Shown here: in pieces, positions 1 through 6,140 of the stretch
How positions within the stretch are numbered: position 1 is the first letter of the stretch
How the letters are laid out: every line of letters starts with the position of its first letter
Assembly (NCBI GenBank): GCA_958425285.1
Contig: CATZVV010000103.1
Coordinates: 1-6,758, forward strand
Source of the DNA: an uncultured Lachnoclostridium sp.
GTDB taxonomy: Bacteria; Bacillota; Clostridia; Lachnospirales; Lachnospiraceae
Length of the DNA: 6,758 nt
Reading direction: 5' to 3'
The notes under the pieces: model-generated
Database searches by the model: none
What the model was told of the DNA's origin: nothing
What the model saw: the letters and a program-made list of their open reading frames with translations, nothing else
Translations under genes and position numbers: made by a program

Positions 1-1
1 A

Positions 2-85
2 AAAAAGGAATCTAAAAGCCTTGATTTTACTGGCTTAAAGATTCCGAGAGATTATGGATTCCTAAAGGATGGTGAATTGATATGA
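2..85 (+). CDS. C-terminal tail of an unrecognised protein, 5' end outside window
   Basis: An open frame runs from the window edge to a TGA at 83-85 and encodes 27 residues ending in KIPRDYGFLKDGELI. I do not recognise the protein. Its stop overlaps the glycosyltransferase start as ATGA (82-85), the classic arrangement for translational coupling, and this is the main reason to believe the frame is real. If so, the two genes form one operon and may share a pathway, for example modification or export of the same small molecule. With only 27 codons visible, a chance open frame cannot be excluded. Confidence 0.45.
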   Translation, partial: KKESKSLDFTGLKIPRDYGFLKDGELI

Positions 86-1254
86 GTAAAATCGTTTTCT
101 TTTGTATTCCGGCACACGGGCATACCAATCCAACGTTGGGAGTTGTGCGTGAATTGATCAGTAGAGGGCATCAGGTTTTTTATTATTCCTACAATATGAT
201 GCGTGAAAAGATTGAAGCTACAGGAGCAACTTTTGTTTCTTGTGATGAATATGATCAGGAACAGCGATTGGATGCGAAAGATGCAGTTCGTGTAGGGAAA
301 GATTGGGCTTTTTCCACACAGATATTGGTGGATACTACATTGGCTTTGGATGATACGGTGTGCGAACACATGAGAGAATTAAATCCAGACTGTATTGTTG
401 CAGATTCCATGGCTGTATGGGGAAAGGCTGTAGCGTTAAAACTTGGAATTCCTTTTGTGTCTTCAACAACAACCTTTGCTTTTAATCAATATTCAGCAAA
501 AATAATGAAACAAAGTCTGAGACAGATGTTTGGTATGATTTTTTCAATGACGAAAATCAATAAAAACATCAAACGTCTGCAAGAGAAAGGTTATCCTGTA
601 AAAAGTGTTCTTGATATTATTCAGAACGATAATAATACAGATACGATTGTATATACCTCTCCGGAATTTCAACCATGCTCTGAAACATTTTCAGATAAAT
701 ATGTCTTTGTAGGTCCGTCCATACGGCCTATTGAAAATATATTTGAGAAGAAGTCGGATAAATTAATCTATATATCAATGGGAACTGTAATCAATGATTC
801 AACAGAGTTTTATAAAAAATGTATAGAAGCATTGGCTAATAAGAAATACCAGGTAATCATGTCAGTTGGTAATTTGATAAATATTGAAGACTTAGGTGCT
901 GTACCGTATAATATTACGATTTCGAGATTTGTAGATCAGATAGCTGTGTTAAGTCAGGCGGATGTATTCCTTACCCACTGTGGTATGAACAGTGTCAATG
1001 AAAGTTTATATTATAAGGTTCCTCTTGTAATGTACCCACAAACATCGGAACAGGATGGCGTGGCCACCAGAGTAGAGCAACTTGGTGCTGGTATCCGATT
1101 GAAGTATGTAAATGCAAAATCGATTAAAGAGACCATTGAAAATGTGCTACATACCAAATCTTATTATGAACAGGCAGCAAAAATTTCTGAGGGATTCCAT
1201 AAATGTACTGGTGTAAAAGGTGCTGCAGATAAAATTGAACAGATGTGTAAATAA
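82..1254 (+). CDS. MGT/YjiC-family (GT1, GT-B fold) UDP-sugar glycosyltransferase
   Basis: This 390-residue protein has the usual length for macrolide-type glycosyltransferases, which move a sugar from a UDP-sugar to a small hydrophobic acceptor in the cytoplasm. The N-terminal domain opens with IPAHGHTNPTLG (9-20). By comparison with OleD-type enzymes, His12 would be the catalytic base and Asp108 (in IVADSMAVWG) its partner. The C-terminal domain holds the nucleotide-sugar signature at about 297-324 (FLTHCGMNS...PQTSEQ), with His299 and the final Glu-Gln pair kept. YISMGT (230-235) matches the strand and turn that start the second Rossmann domain. All key residues are present, so it should be active. 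The start has AAAGGA (64-69) and GGTGA (71-75) upstream and overlaps the previous gene's stop. The acceptor cannot be told: a macrolide, another antibiotic, a flavonoid or a lipid are all possible. A resistance role is only a guess. Confidence 0.9.
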   Translation: MSKIVFFCIPAHGHTNPTLGVVRELISRGHQVFYYSYNMMREKIEATGATFVSCDEYDQEQRLDAKDAVRVGKDWAFSTQILVDTTLALDDTVCEHMRELNPDCIVADSMAVWGKAVALKLGIPFVSSTTTFAFNQYSAKIMKQSLRQMFGMIFSMTKINKNIKRLQEKGYPVKSVLDIIQNDNNTDTIVYTSPEFQPCSETFSDKYVFVGPSIRPIENIFEKKSDKLIYISMGTVINDSTEFYKKCIEALANKKYQVIMSVGNLINIEDLGAVPYNITISRFVDQIAVLSQADVFLTHCGMNSVNESLYYKVPLVMYPQTSEQDGVATRVEQLGAGIRLKYVNAKSIKETIENVLHTKSYYEQAAKISEGFHKCTGVKGAADKIEQMCK

Positions 1255-1261
1255 GTAATCA

Positions 1262-1303
1262 AATAAGCAAGCAGATTGAAGTTTCTCAAAATGCTTGCTT
1301 ATT
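1262..1303. terminator. Hairpin between convergent genes, likely bidirectional terminator
   Basis: AATAAGCAAGCA (1262-1273) and TGCTTGCTTATT (1292-1303) form a perfect 12-bp stem, with TTGA/TCAA able to pair inside the 18-base loop. It lies in the 59-bp gap between the ends of the glycosyltransferase and the relaxase, which read toward each other. Neither strand has a long T-run afterwards, so termination may be weak. Confidence 0.6.
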
Positions 1304-1313
1304 CTATGATGAT

Positions 1314-2543
1314 TTATAACCCCTGCGAATGATAATTCTCTCGATTCACTGATTTTGGGTTTGACTTTTCGTTTATTTCGGTCTTTTTACGATTTAATTT
1401 ATCCAAAACAGAAGCTCGTGCTTTGATCTTAATCTGCTCCGTTCCAGCCCTTTTCACTTCCGGCTGCATAAGTTTATTCTGGATTTTCAGAAAAGCACTC
1501 TGCATAGTATTTTTAATTTTTGCAATCACTCCATCCAATCGTTTGGCTGCATACTCACGTTCTTTTTTAGAGGCTTTTCGTTCCGGAGAGAGCACCCAGT
1601 TTTTCGATTCTTCTACCAATCGGATATCTTCCAAGTGGGTTTCTTTTTTGACAGTAGCAGTAACAACTTCAACTGCTTTGTCATAGGCAACATCGGAAAC
1701 TTCATCAATCAAATTTTCCACGTCTTCGATTTTCATAACTAATTCTTCAAGTTTTTCTGCTTGCAAAGCCAACTGTTCTTTCTGTTTGGCAAGAATGTAA
1801 TCCTGCTTTTCTAAATATTTACGTCCACCATACTCTGGTTCCTCTTCTAATTGTAATCCATAACTTTTGGCAATATCAAAAAGTAATGCACGACAGGCAG
1901 AATCAAATACCATCTTACGATTATTGTTTCGTCCTGCAGGTTTTTCAGGATTTGGTAAATCAAAACCAAGCTTTTCTAACGCTTTTTCCTGTTGTGGAAA
2001 TAATTCTCCATATTGATTTTCGCAATCAAACACATGACGTTCATGAATGTGAGGCGTACTCTCATCCAGATGAAGTGCCCAATCCAATATGTGAACATGA
2101 GTACCAAATCGTTCGGTAATTTCAACCATAAAATCCATAACTACCTGTAATAATATATCTGGTGAAACGTGATTGTCTAAAGTGCCAATTTGATAGATGG
2201 TTTCTTCCGGGCAGGTTTTCTTATGTTTTAAGATATCTGATGTGGTGCGATTACGTTCCGGGTGACGATTCTTAATATTACGTTCATTTTGTCCTTCAAT
2301 AAATCCTTTGTAATGAATAGAATAATAAAGTTCTTCCGCTTCTTCAAATGTGTTTGCCAGTTCACATTCATTTCCCTTATCATAAAAAGTACGATATCCA
2401 TTGAAGCAATCCCAGTAAATATTTCCTTTTGCCCGTTCTTCATCGATGTGCTCACTATTATTAATATTAAAACTGCGGTCATTGTGCTTGGGATTGTAAG
2501 CACCATTTTTCCCGGCACGACCATTGTGTCTTGTTAATTTCAT
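1314..2543 (-). CDS. MobV/Pre-type relaxase (plasmid mobilization/recombination protein)
   Basis: Relaxases of this family nick one strand at oriT, stay attached to the 5' end and pilot it into a recipient through a helper conjugation pore. Seen: motif I-like KHNDR (19-23), where His20 aligns with the nucleophilic His22 of MobM of pMV158 (KHNER), and the metal-binding HUH segment HLDESTPHIH (158-167), almost the same as MobM's HLDESTPHMH. After the roughly 230-residue catalytic part comes a Glu/Lys-rich coiled coil (about 244-285) and a basic tail (about 320-409). At 409 residues it is shorter than MobM (about 494). The ATG at 2543 has a near-ideal GGAGGAA (2551-2557) 7 bases upstream. The candidate oriT lies directly upstream. 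Relatives in gut Clostridia are often misnamed 'serine/arginine repetitive matrix protein 2'. Confidence 0.88.
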   Translation of the reverse strand: MKLTRHNGRAGKNGAYNPKHNDRSFNINNSEHIDEERAKGNIYWDCFNGYRTFYDKGNECELANTFEEAEELYYSIHYKGFIEGQNERNIKNRHPERNRTTSDILKHKKTCPEETIYQIGTLDNHVSPDILLQVVMDFMVEITERFGTHVHILDWALHLDESTPHIHERHVFDCENQYGELFPQQEKALEKLGFDLPNPEKPAGRNNNRKMVFDSACRALLFDIAKSYGLQLEEEPEYGGRKYLEKQDYILAKQKEQLALQAEKLEELVMKIEDVENLIDEVSDVAYDKAVEVVTATVKKETHLEDIRLVEESKNWVLSPERKASKKEREYAAKRLDGVIAKIKNTMQSAFLKIQNKLMQPEVKRAGTEQIKIKARASVLDKLNRKKTEINEKSNPKSVNRENYHSQGL

Positions 2544-2590
2544 TATGATGTTCCTCCATTCTTTGAAAATTTCCCTGAAAGGGATTTAGA

Positions 2591-2747
2591 CAGCGAAGCT
2601 GATTCCTTGCTGCTTTTAGCGTCAAGTAATACCCAGTACTAAGTGGCGAGGCGCCACTGAACTGGGCAAGGCGGCTGCCCTTGACCTGCACAGGGATATT
2701 GCATTCCCTGTACCCATGCACAAAGAAATTGCATTCCTCTGTACACC
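2591..2747. other. Candidate origin of transfer (oriT) upstream of the relaxase
   Basis: Seen: a run of inverted repeats. CAGC/GCTG at 2591-2601 is followed by a two-tier hairpin with outer stem CCCAGT/ACTGGG (2632-2637, 2661-2666) and inner stem AGTGGCG/CGCCACT (2642-2648, 2652-2658) closed by AGG. Then come GGGCA/TGCCC (2664-2680), CAGGGA/TCCCTG (2691-2710) and a direct repeat to 2744. Known: MobV relaxases act at hairpin-bearing oriT sites just upstream of their own gene. Reading the relaxase strand, the big hairpin is followed by GGGTATTACTTGACGC, faintly like the TTATACTTTA that follows the pMV158 nick. The nick site cannot be placed from this alone. Confidence 0.55.
2698..2744. repeat. 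Pair of direct repeats in the candidate oriT
   Basis: ATTGCATTCCCTGTAC (2698-2713) recurs as ATTGCATTCCTCTGTAC (2728-2744), identical apart from one extra base and spaced 30 bp start to start. Paired direct repeats near an oriT hairpin commonly bind a relaxase or accessory protein; that role here is inference. Confidence 0.6.
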
Positions 2748-2801
2748 TGCTCCGAAAGAACCAATTCCATCACAATTGAGATTTCATTTCGTTCCTTCGG
2801 T

Positions 2802-2836
2802 TTATGCCAAATCATTCACCGAATAATTAGGCATAA
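2802..2836. repeat. 35-bp imperfect palindrome
   Basis: TTATGCC (2802-2808) faces GGCATAA (2830-2836). Inside, AAT/ATT and ATT/AAT also pair with single mismatches between them, and CACCG is the centre (2817-2821). It lies between the candidate oriT and the terminator of the XRE gene. It could be an operator, a second oriT arm or an mRNA 3'-end structure. Confidence 0.5.
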
Positions 2837-2878
2837 GAAAAGCCGATGCATTGGCTTTTCGCTCAAAATGCATCGGCT
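2835..2878 (-). terminator. Intrinsic terminator of the XRE regulator gene
   Basis: AGCCGATGCATT (2841-2852) and AATGCATCGGCT (2867-2878) form a perfect 12-bp stem with a 14-base loop. On the minus strand the stem ends in GGCTTTTCTT, a U-rich tail, and it lies about 50 bp past the regulator's stop codon. GAAAAGCC (2837-2844) can instead pair with GGCTTTTC (2853-2860), giving a competing fold. Confidence 0.8.
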
Positions 2879-2925
2879 GCTTCATCTGACCTGATTGGTC
2901 ATATTCAGTTATAAAGTTTCGTTGG

Positions 2926-3960
2926 TTATTTTTGTATTATTTTATGCCAGCGTTCATTTCCTTCAAGAAATCCGTAGGTTTCTTTATCTTGGAAGCAATT
3001 CAATAACTCTTGTTTTAGTTGCTCTAAAAATGTGCTGTTTGATTTTTTGAAATCCATGTGTTCATACAATGGGGAGGTTGAAAAACTGGTGATATCATCC
3101 AGTGTAGTAAGCATGACTTCCATGGTATCTAATATAGTATCAATATCCTTTTCAGCAGTTGCAAGATCCAGTCTACAGGATATTTCATGGTATTTACCCA
3201 TTTCAAATAATTTTGCCAGTTCTTCCTGCTTGTCTGTAAAGAAATGTGCTTTATCAAAATTTTGTTCTTCTAAGTAGAGCATGTATAAACTGTTTAAAGT
3301 CATACTTAGAATCCCATATTCAGAAAACAAGATTTCTTCATAAAGTTTGTAAGCATCATCTGTTCGGTTTGTTTTGCTGTAAATAATACCTTGTTTTAAT
3401 TTGCGCTGTGGATTTTGAGTAGAATAATACTGCAAATATTGTTCTGCTGTTTCGTATTGTTCGTTTCGAGAATAATACCCAAAGAGAGAATCGGCAGCAC
3501 TGGTGCGAAGGGATTCTTCATCACTTTCCAATGCACGCTTATAACAGTTTAGGATATAGTCATCATAATCCATGGCATTTGGAATATCTTTTATCAAACG
3601 CTGTGCATCCAGAATGGTTGCCAGCTGCCAAATTAACATTAAGCAATTTGGATAGGATTCGATGATGGATTTTGCCCAACAGAAAACTTCATCATAAGTT
3701 TCCGTTTTCAGTTTCTGATCTGCTTCCATAACAATCGAAGCGATTTCTTCTTTTGTCAGATTTTCCTGAAACGAAAGAAGAGTATCAAGGGATATTCCCA
3801 GAAGTCGTGCGATTGGCGCAAGCAATGTGATGTCTGGATAAGAGTTTTCATTCTCCCATTTATTCACGGCAGGAGTTGTTACACCTAAACGATTTGCCAT
3901 TTCTTCTTGTGTCATACCTTTTTCTTTTCTATATTTTCGGATGGTTTTTCCTATCTGCAT
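2926..3960 (-). CDS. XRE-family transcriptional regulator with TPR-like C-terminal region
   Basis: This 344-residue protein starts with a typical Cro/C1 helix-turn-helix domain (about 3-62): IRKYRKEKGMTQEEMANRLG followed by VTTPAVNKWENENSYPDI and LLGISLDTLL. The remaining 280 residues are all-helical, with TPR-like helix pairs (for example about 165-205, AEQYLQYYSTQNPQ onward) and no enzyme motif. The protein is cytoplasmic, with no signal or membrane segment. Known: an N-terminal XRE domain on a helical-repeat sensor is the plan of RRNPP-type regulators, some of which bind peptides; many Clostridia proteins of this shape have no known ligand. The ATG at 3960 follows AGGAGG (3970-3975) by 9 bases, and the gene has its own promoter and terminator. 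It sits between primase and relaxase, so control of replication or transfer is a fair inference. Targets are unknown. Confidence 0.88.
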   Translation of the reverse strand: MQIGKTIRKYRKEKGMTQEEMANRLGVTTPAVNKWENENSYPDITLLAPIARLLGISLDTLLSFQENLTKEEIASIVMEADQKLKTETYDEVFCWAKSIIESYPNCLMLIWQLATILDAQRLIKDIPNAMDYDDYILNCYKRALESDEESLRTSAADSLFGYYSRNEQYETAEQYLQYYSTQNPQRKLKQGIIYSKTNRTDDAYKLYEEILFSEYGILSMTLNSLYMLYLEEQNFDKAHFFTDKQEELAKLFEMGKYHEISCRLDLATAEKDIDTILDTMEVMLTTLDDITSFSTSPLYEHMDFKKSNSTFLEQLKQELLNCFQDKETYGFLEGNERWHKIIQK

Positions 3961-4010
3961 GATTTAAAGCCTCCTTTGATTTATTAACATCGGCCGCTGT
4001 CTATAGTTCA

Positions 4011-4039
4011 ATCATAACAAATTAAGATGAAATCAACAA
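4011..4039 (-). promoter_or_regulatory. Sigma-A-type promoter of the XRE gene
   Basis: On the minus strand TTGTTG (4039-4034) and TATGAT (4016-4011) are exactly 17 bp apart, and the -10 is preceded by TG plus one base, an extended -10 feature. The -35 match is modest. The start codon lies about 50 bp downstream with a good ribosome site between. Confidence 0.6.
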
Positions 4040-4050
4040 TTGAGCAGATG

Positions 4051-4087
4051 TTAATTAAAAAGAAATAAATTTAACTAATATTCAATA
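4051..4087. other. AT-rich tract, candidate DNA unwinding region
   Basis: Nearly every base from 4051 to 4087 is A or T; only a few G or C break it. It lies between the regulator promoter and the first ATGACA repeat cluster. AT-rich tracts beside repeated protein-binding sites are typical of replication origins; the role here is inference. Confidence 0.35.
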
Positions 4088-4207
4088 CCCCAAACGTATA
4101 ATGACAAAATGACAAAAATGATATCCTGTTATATCAACAAACTTTTCATCACTCTCTATGTTCAAGAATATCCACTTGCATTTTGCCATTTTTATCATTT
4201 CTGTCAT
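4082..4207 (-). CDS. Possible 41-residue peptide directly after the primase stop (doubtful)
   Basis: The primase stop TAA (4210-4208) is followed at once by an ATG (4207-4205) opening a 41-codon frame that begins MTEMIKMAKCKWIF and ends at a TGA (4084-4082). I recognise no family. There is no Shine-Dalgarno sequence, so it would depend on re-initiation after the primase. The start is made of the repeated ATGACAGAA-like units, which better explain the sequence as binding sites or as a leftover of a repeat-coded primase C-terminus. Probably not a gene. Confidence 0.15.
   Translation of the reverse strand: MTEMIKMAKCKWIFLNIESDEKFVDITGYHFCHFVIIRLGY
4100..4207. repeat. Two inverted clusters of an ATGACAAA-like repeat (iteron-like)
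   Basis: Plus strand, 4100-4123: three units (AATGACA, AATGACAAA, AATGATA) with ATG at 4101, 4109 and 4118. Minus strand, 4207-4179: four units (ATGACAGA, ATGATAAA, ATGGCAAA, ATGCAAGT) with ATG starting at 4207, 4198, 4189 and 4181. Spacing is 8-9 bp in both. The cores ATGACAAAAATGATA (4109-4123) and TATCATTTCTGTCAT (4193-4207) are inverted copies with one mismatch, about 70 bp apart. Known: P4-type replication proteins bind short repeats in inverted or clustered sets at their origin. Inferred: this may be the element's origin, next to its primase gene. It could also be an operator. Confidence 0.5.
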
Positions 4208-5998
4208 TTACGATAAAGCCAAATCCATCTGTTCAAATGGATTCGTTATTGTATCGTCTATCGTTTCAAAATCGGATTCTTTTACCGAAGTATCTTTAAA
4301 ATAATACACTCCGTCAGAGAATCGTTTGATCACAAATCCTTTGTCAGCCATATATTCCCAGAATCGAGACTTCCCATGTGGTGTTCGTCCATTGTCTTCG
4401 CAGTATTCTTCATACATTTTATACACATCACTGCGTTTCATTTTTTCTCCGCCTTTATGGCAGAGCATATCATCAGTAAAAGCTTTCACGCTGTCAGCTG
4501 AACGATAAAGATTAGCGATACATTCTTTGCTATGATCACTTTCAGCGAAATGATTATCTGCATATAACTGTTTCAACGCCAGCATTGCCATGTGAATGGC
4601 ATAGTCAGATTCCTTGCACATCTTTTCTTTTAGCTGAGAATCTTTTTGTTCTTCTGGAATCGTACGGTTGATATCTAGAACCAGTAGACGTCGATAGTAG
4701 GCATTTGTTTTATCATCTAAATTCAAAGGCATTTCGTTGGCTGAAAATAATAGCTTCGCATAGCTGTTAAACTGTGTTGGGTCTTGTCCTTTCTTTTCAT
4801 AAAGGAGTGTATCTTCTCCAACTGCTTTCTTGATAATATCAACACTTTCCATAGCTGTGCTTGGAATATCTGCACAGGCATTTAATAACTTACCGAATAA
4901 TCCAGTCGGATAAAATCGTTGATTCAGATTCTGTAAAGACATACTGGAATAATTGCCATTTCCAACGATGTGCTGGATAAATGAAATAGCAATGGATTTT
5001 CCAGTTCCACCTTTTCCCTTTACCATCAGAAACTTCTGAAAACAAGTATCTGCGGTCATGCAATAGCCAAGATACTGCCAGAACATCTTCTGGTCAGTTT
5101 TATCAGGAATAGAAAAATCCAGATACCTGCGAATTTGTGTTCCACCTGTGAGAACAGTTTCCACTTGTTCTGGATGAAAGGAAAAAGGTATTTGGTTAAT
5201 CATCAGATATCTTGTGTCATGTTCAATTAATCTCCATTCCATCACGTCAAAATATCCGTTTTGGAAATTTACCCAATGGGATGGCTGATTGTTCAGGTCA
5301 GAAAAGTGTTTCTGCACCTGTGTCTGTGATACCAACAGATTGTAAATGCCTTGGATAGTCGTTGCTTTGATACAATCACGAAATATCAGCTTCTGAATGT
5401 GAGATTTTAAATGTATGCCATTGCGATCTTCATGGTAACAGCCGTCTTTATAGATATAAGGGGTACTTCCGAGCATAAAAAAAGGAACCGTCTGTATTAG
5501 ATAATCTACAATCTCCATATCAAATACACCGATTCGCTTTCCTTGTTCGTTGAATCTATGAAATTTATTTAAGTCCGGTTGGTCTGATGGTTTTCCTTCG
5601 AAGCGTTTTATAAAATCCGACATAACCGCTTTTAACTCGGGTAAATACTCTGATTTTGCAAGGTATTCTTTCTCCTTGAATAAAATCCATCCCTTGCGAT
5701 AGTTTAGATAATTATTTTGACAATACACTTCCAGTAAATCATTGATCTTTTTACTGGAACAGGCAGGAACATAAACGTAATCCATTTGACAAGTGCCAGT
5801 ACAAGCAATTTCATGCATGTATTCAATAAAACTGTCTACAGAATGGTAAGCATCTGATCTGTTTATAAGAAAAATAGCAGGATATCCGGCATAAATAAGT
5901 GCATATGCAATATCCAGATTATCTACAAGAAATAGATATTTTTGTTCTGTGGTTTCTGGTTTTGTTTTCATATAGTGTTCTAAAAAACTTTTATTCAA
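4208..5998 (-). CDS. P4/D5-type primase-helicase (SF3 ATPase) for element replication
   Basis: This 596-residue protein matches phage/plasmid P4-family primase C-terminal and D5-like helicases, which unwind and help start replication of an excised element. Seen: Walker A GKGGTGKS (328-335), a Walker B-like LLNACADIP (371-379), the SF3 motif-C segment FSANEMP (418-424) and arginine-finger candidates in YYRRLL (434-439). After this comes a winged-helix-like tail (about 515-570, RSDVYKMYEEYCEDNGRTP). The N-terminal 120 residues recall a Toprim fold (LFLVDNLDIAYALIYAGYPA at 22-41) but lack its acidic DxD pair, so primer synthesis may be lost. The start is TTG at 5998: AGGAGG lies 8 bases upstream (6007-6012), an in-frame TAG lies just before, and the next in-frame ATG is codon 10. 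A terminator hairpin precedes the gene. It is the outermost gene at this end of the element. Confidence 0.87.
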   Translation of the reverse strand: MNKSFLEHYMKTKPETTEQKYLFLVDNLDIAYALIYAGYPAIFLINRSDAYHSVDSFIEYMHEIACTGTCQMDYVYVPACSSKKINDLLEVYCQNNYLNYRKGWILFKEKEYLAKSEYLPELKAVMSDFIKRFEGKPSDQPDLNKFHRFNEQGKRIGVFDMEIVDYLIQTVPFFMLGSTPYIYKDGCYHEDRNGIHLKSHIQKLIFRDCIKATTIQGIYNLLVSQTQVQKHFSDLNNQPSHWVNFQNGYFDVMEWRLIEHDTRYLMINQIPFSFHPEQVETVLTGGTQIRRYLDFSIPDKTDQKMFWQYLGYCMTADTCFQKFLMVKGKGGTGKSIAISFIQHIVGNGNYSSMSLQNLNQRFYPTGLFGKLLNACADIPSTAMESVDIIKKAVGEDTLLYEKKGQDPTQFNSYAKLLFSANEMPLNLDDKTNAYYRRLLVLDINRTIPEEQKDSQLKEKMCKESDYAIHMAMLALKQLYADNHFAESDHSKECIANLYRSADSVKAFTDDMLCHKGGEKMKRSDVYKMYEEYCEDNGRTPHGKSRFWEYMADKGFVIKRFSDGVYYFKDTSVKESDFETIDDTITNPFEQMDLALS

Positions 5999-6017
5999 TG
6001 TAAATTCCTCCTAACGT

Positions 6018-6046
6018 AAAAAAAGACGCTCCGATCAAGGAACGCC
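6018..6046 (-). terminator. Intrinsic terminator/attenuator in the primase leader
   Basis: On the minus strand GGCGUUCC (6046-6039), loop UUGAUC and GGAGCGUC (6032-6025) pair along all 8 positions if two G-U wobbles are allowed, and seven Us follow (6024-6018). The opposite strand would have A-C mismatches, so it acts in the minus direction. It ends only about 6 bases before the primase AGGAGG. It must therefore either block transcription arriving from the host gene or attenuate the primase message. Confidence 0.75.
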
Positions 6047-6079
6047 TTTCGATAAATACTTTATAAAATGGCTGATTGT

Positions 6080-6093
6080 AAGGCTTTTGCCTT
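6080..6093. other. Small hairpin in the primase leader
   Basis: AAGGC (6080-6084) and GCCTT (6089-6093) flank TTTT. On the primase strand it lies about 35 bases before the terminator. The leader (6047-6158) also holds a TTGACG and a TACAAT, but their 21-bp spacing is too long for a confident promoter. No alternative anti-terminator fold is obvious by eye. Confidence 0.3.
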
Positions 6094-6140
6094 TGTCAGA
6101 CCGTCAATCCAGTTACATATAATAACGATAGACTCAAGAT

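Noticed and set aside
52..369. 105-codon minus-strand frame opposite the glycosyltransferase
   Set aside because: Lies antisense to a gene with clear family motifs; its product has no recognisable domain.
1423..2537. Several 77-98-codon frames overlapping the relaxase on both strands
   Set aside because: Shadows of the relaxase coding sequence, which itself has catalytic motifs and a strong ribosome site.
2479..2721. 80-codon minus-strand frame (MHGYRECNIP...) upstream of and overlapping the relaxase
   Set aside because: It crosses the oriT hairpins and runs 65 bp into the relaxase in another frame, with no ribosome site of its own. It is explained by conserved non-coding oriT structure.
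3032..3277. 81-codon plus-strand frame inside the XRE gene
   Set aside because: Antisense shadow; no ribosome site or family match.
4100..4210. CRISPR-like array from the ATGACAAA repeats
   Set aside because: Units are 8-9 bp with no spacers of regular size and no cas genes nearby.
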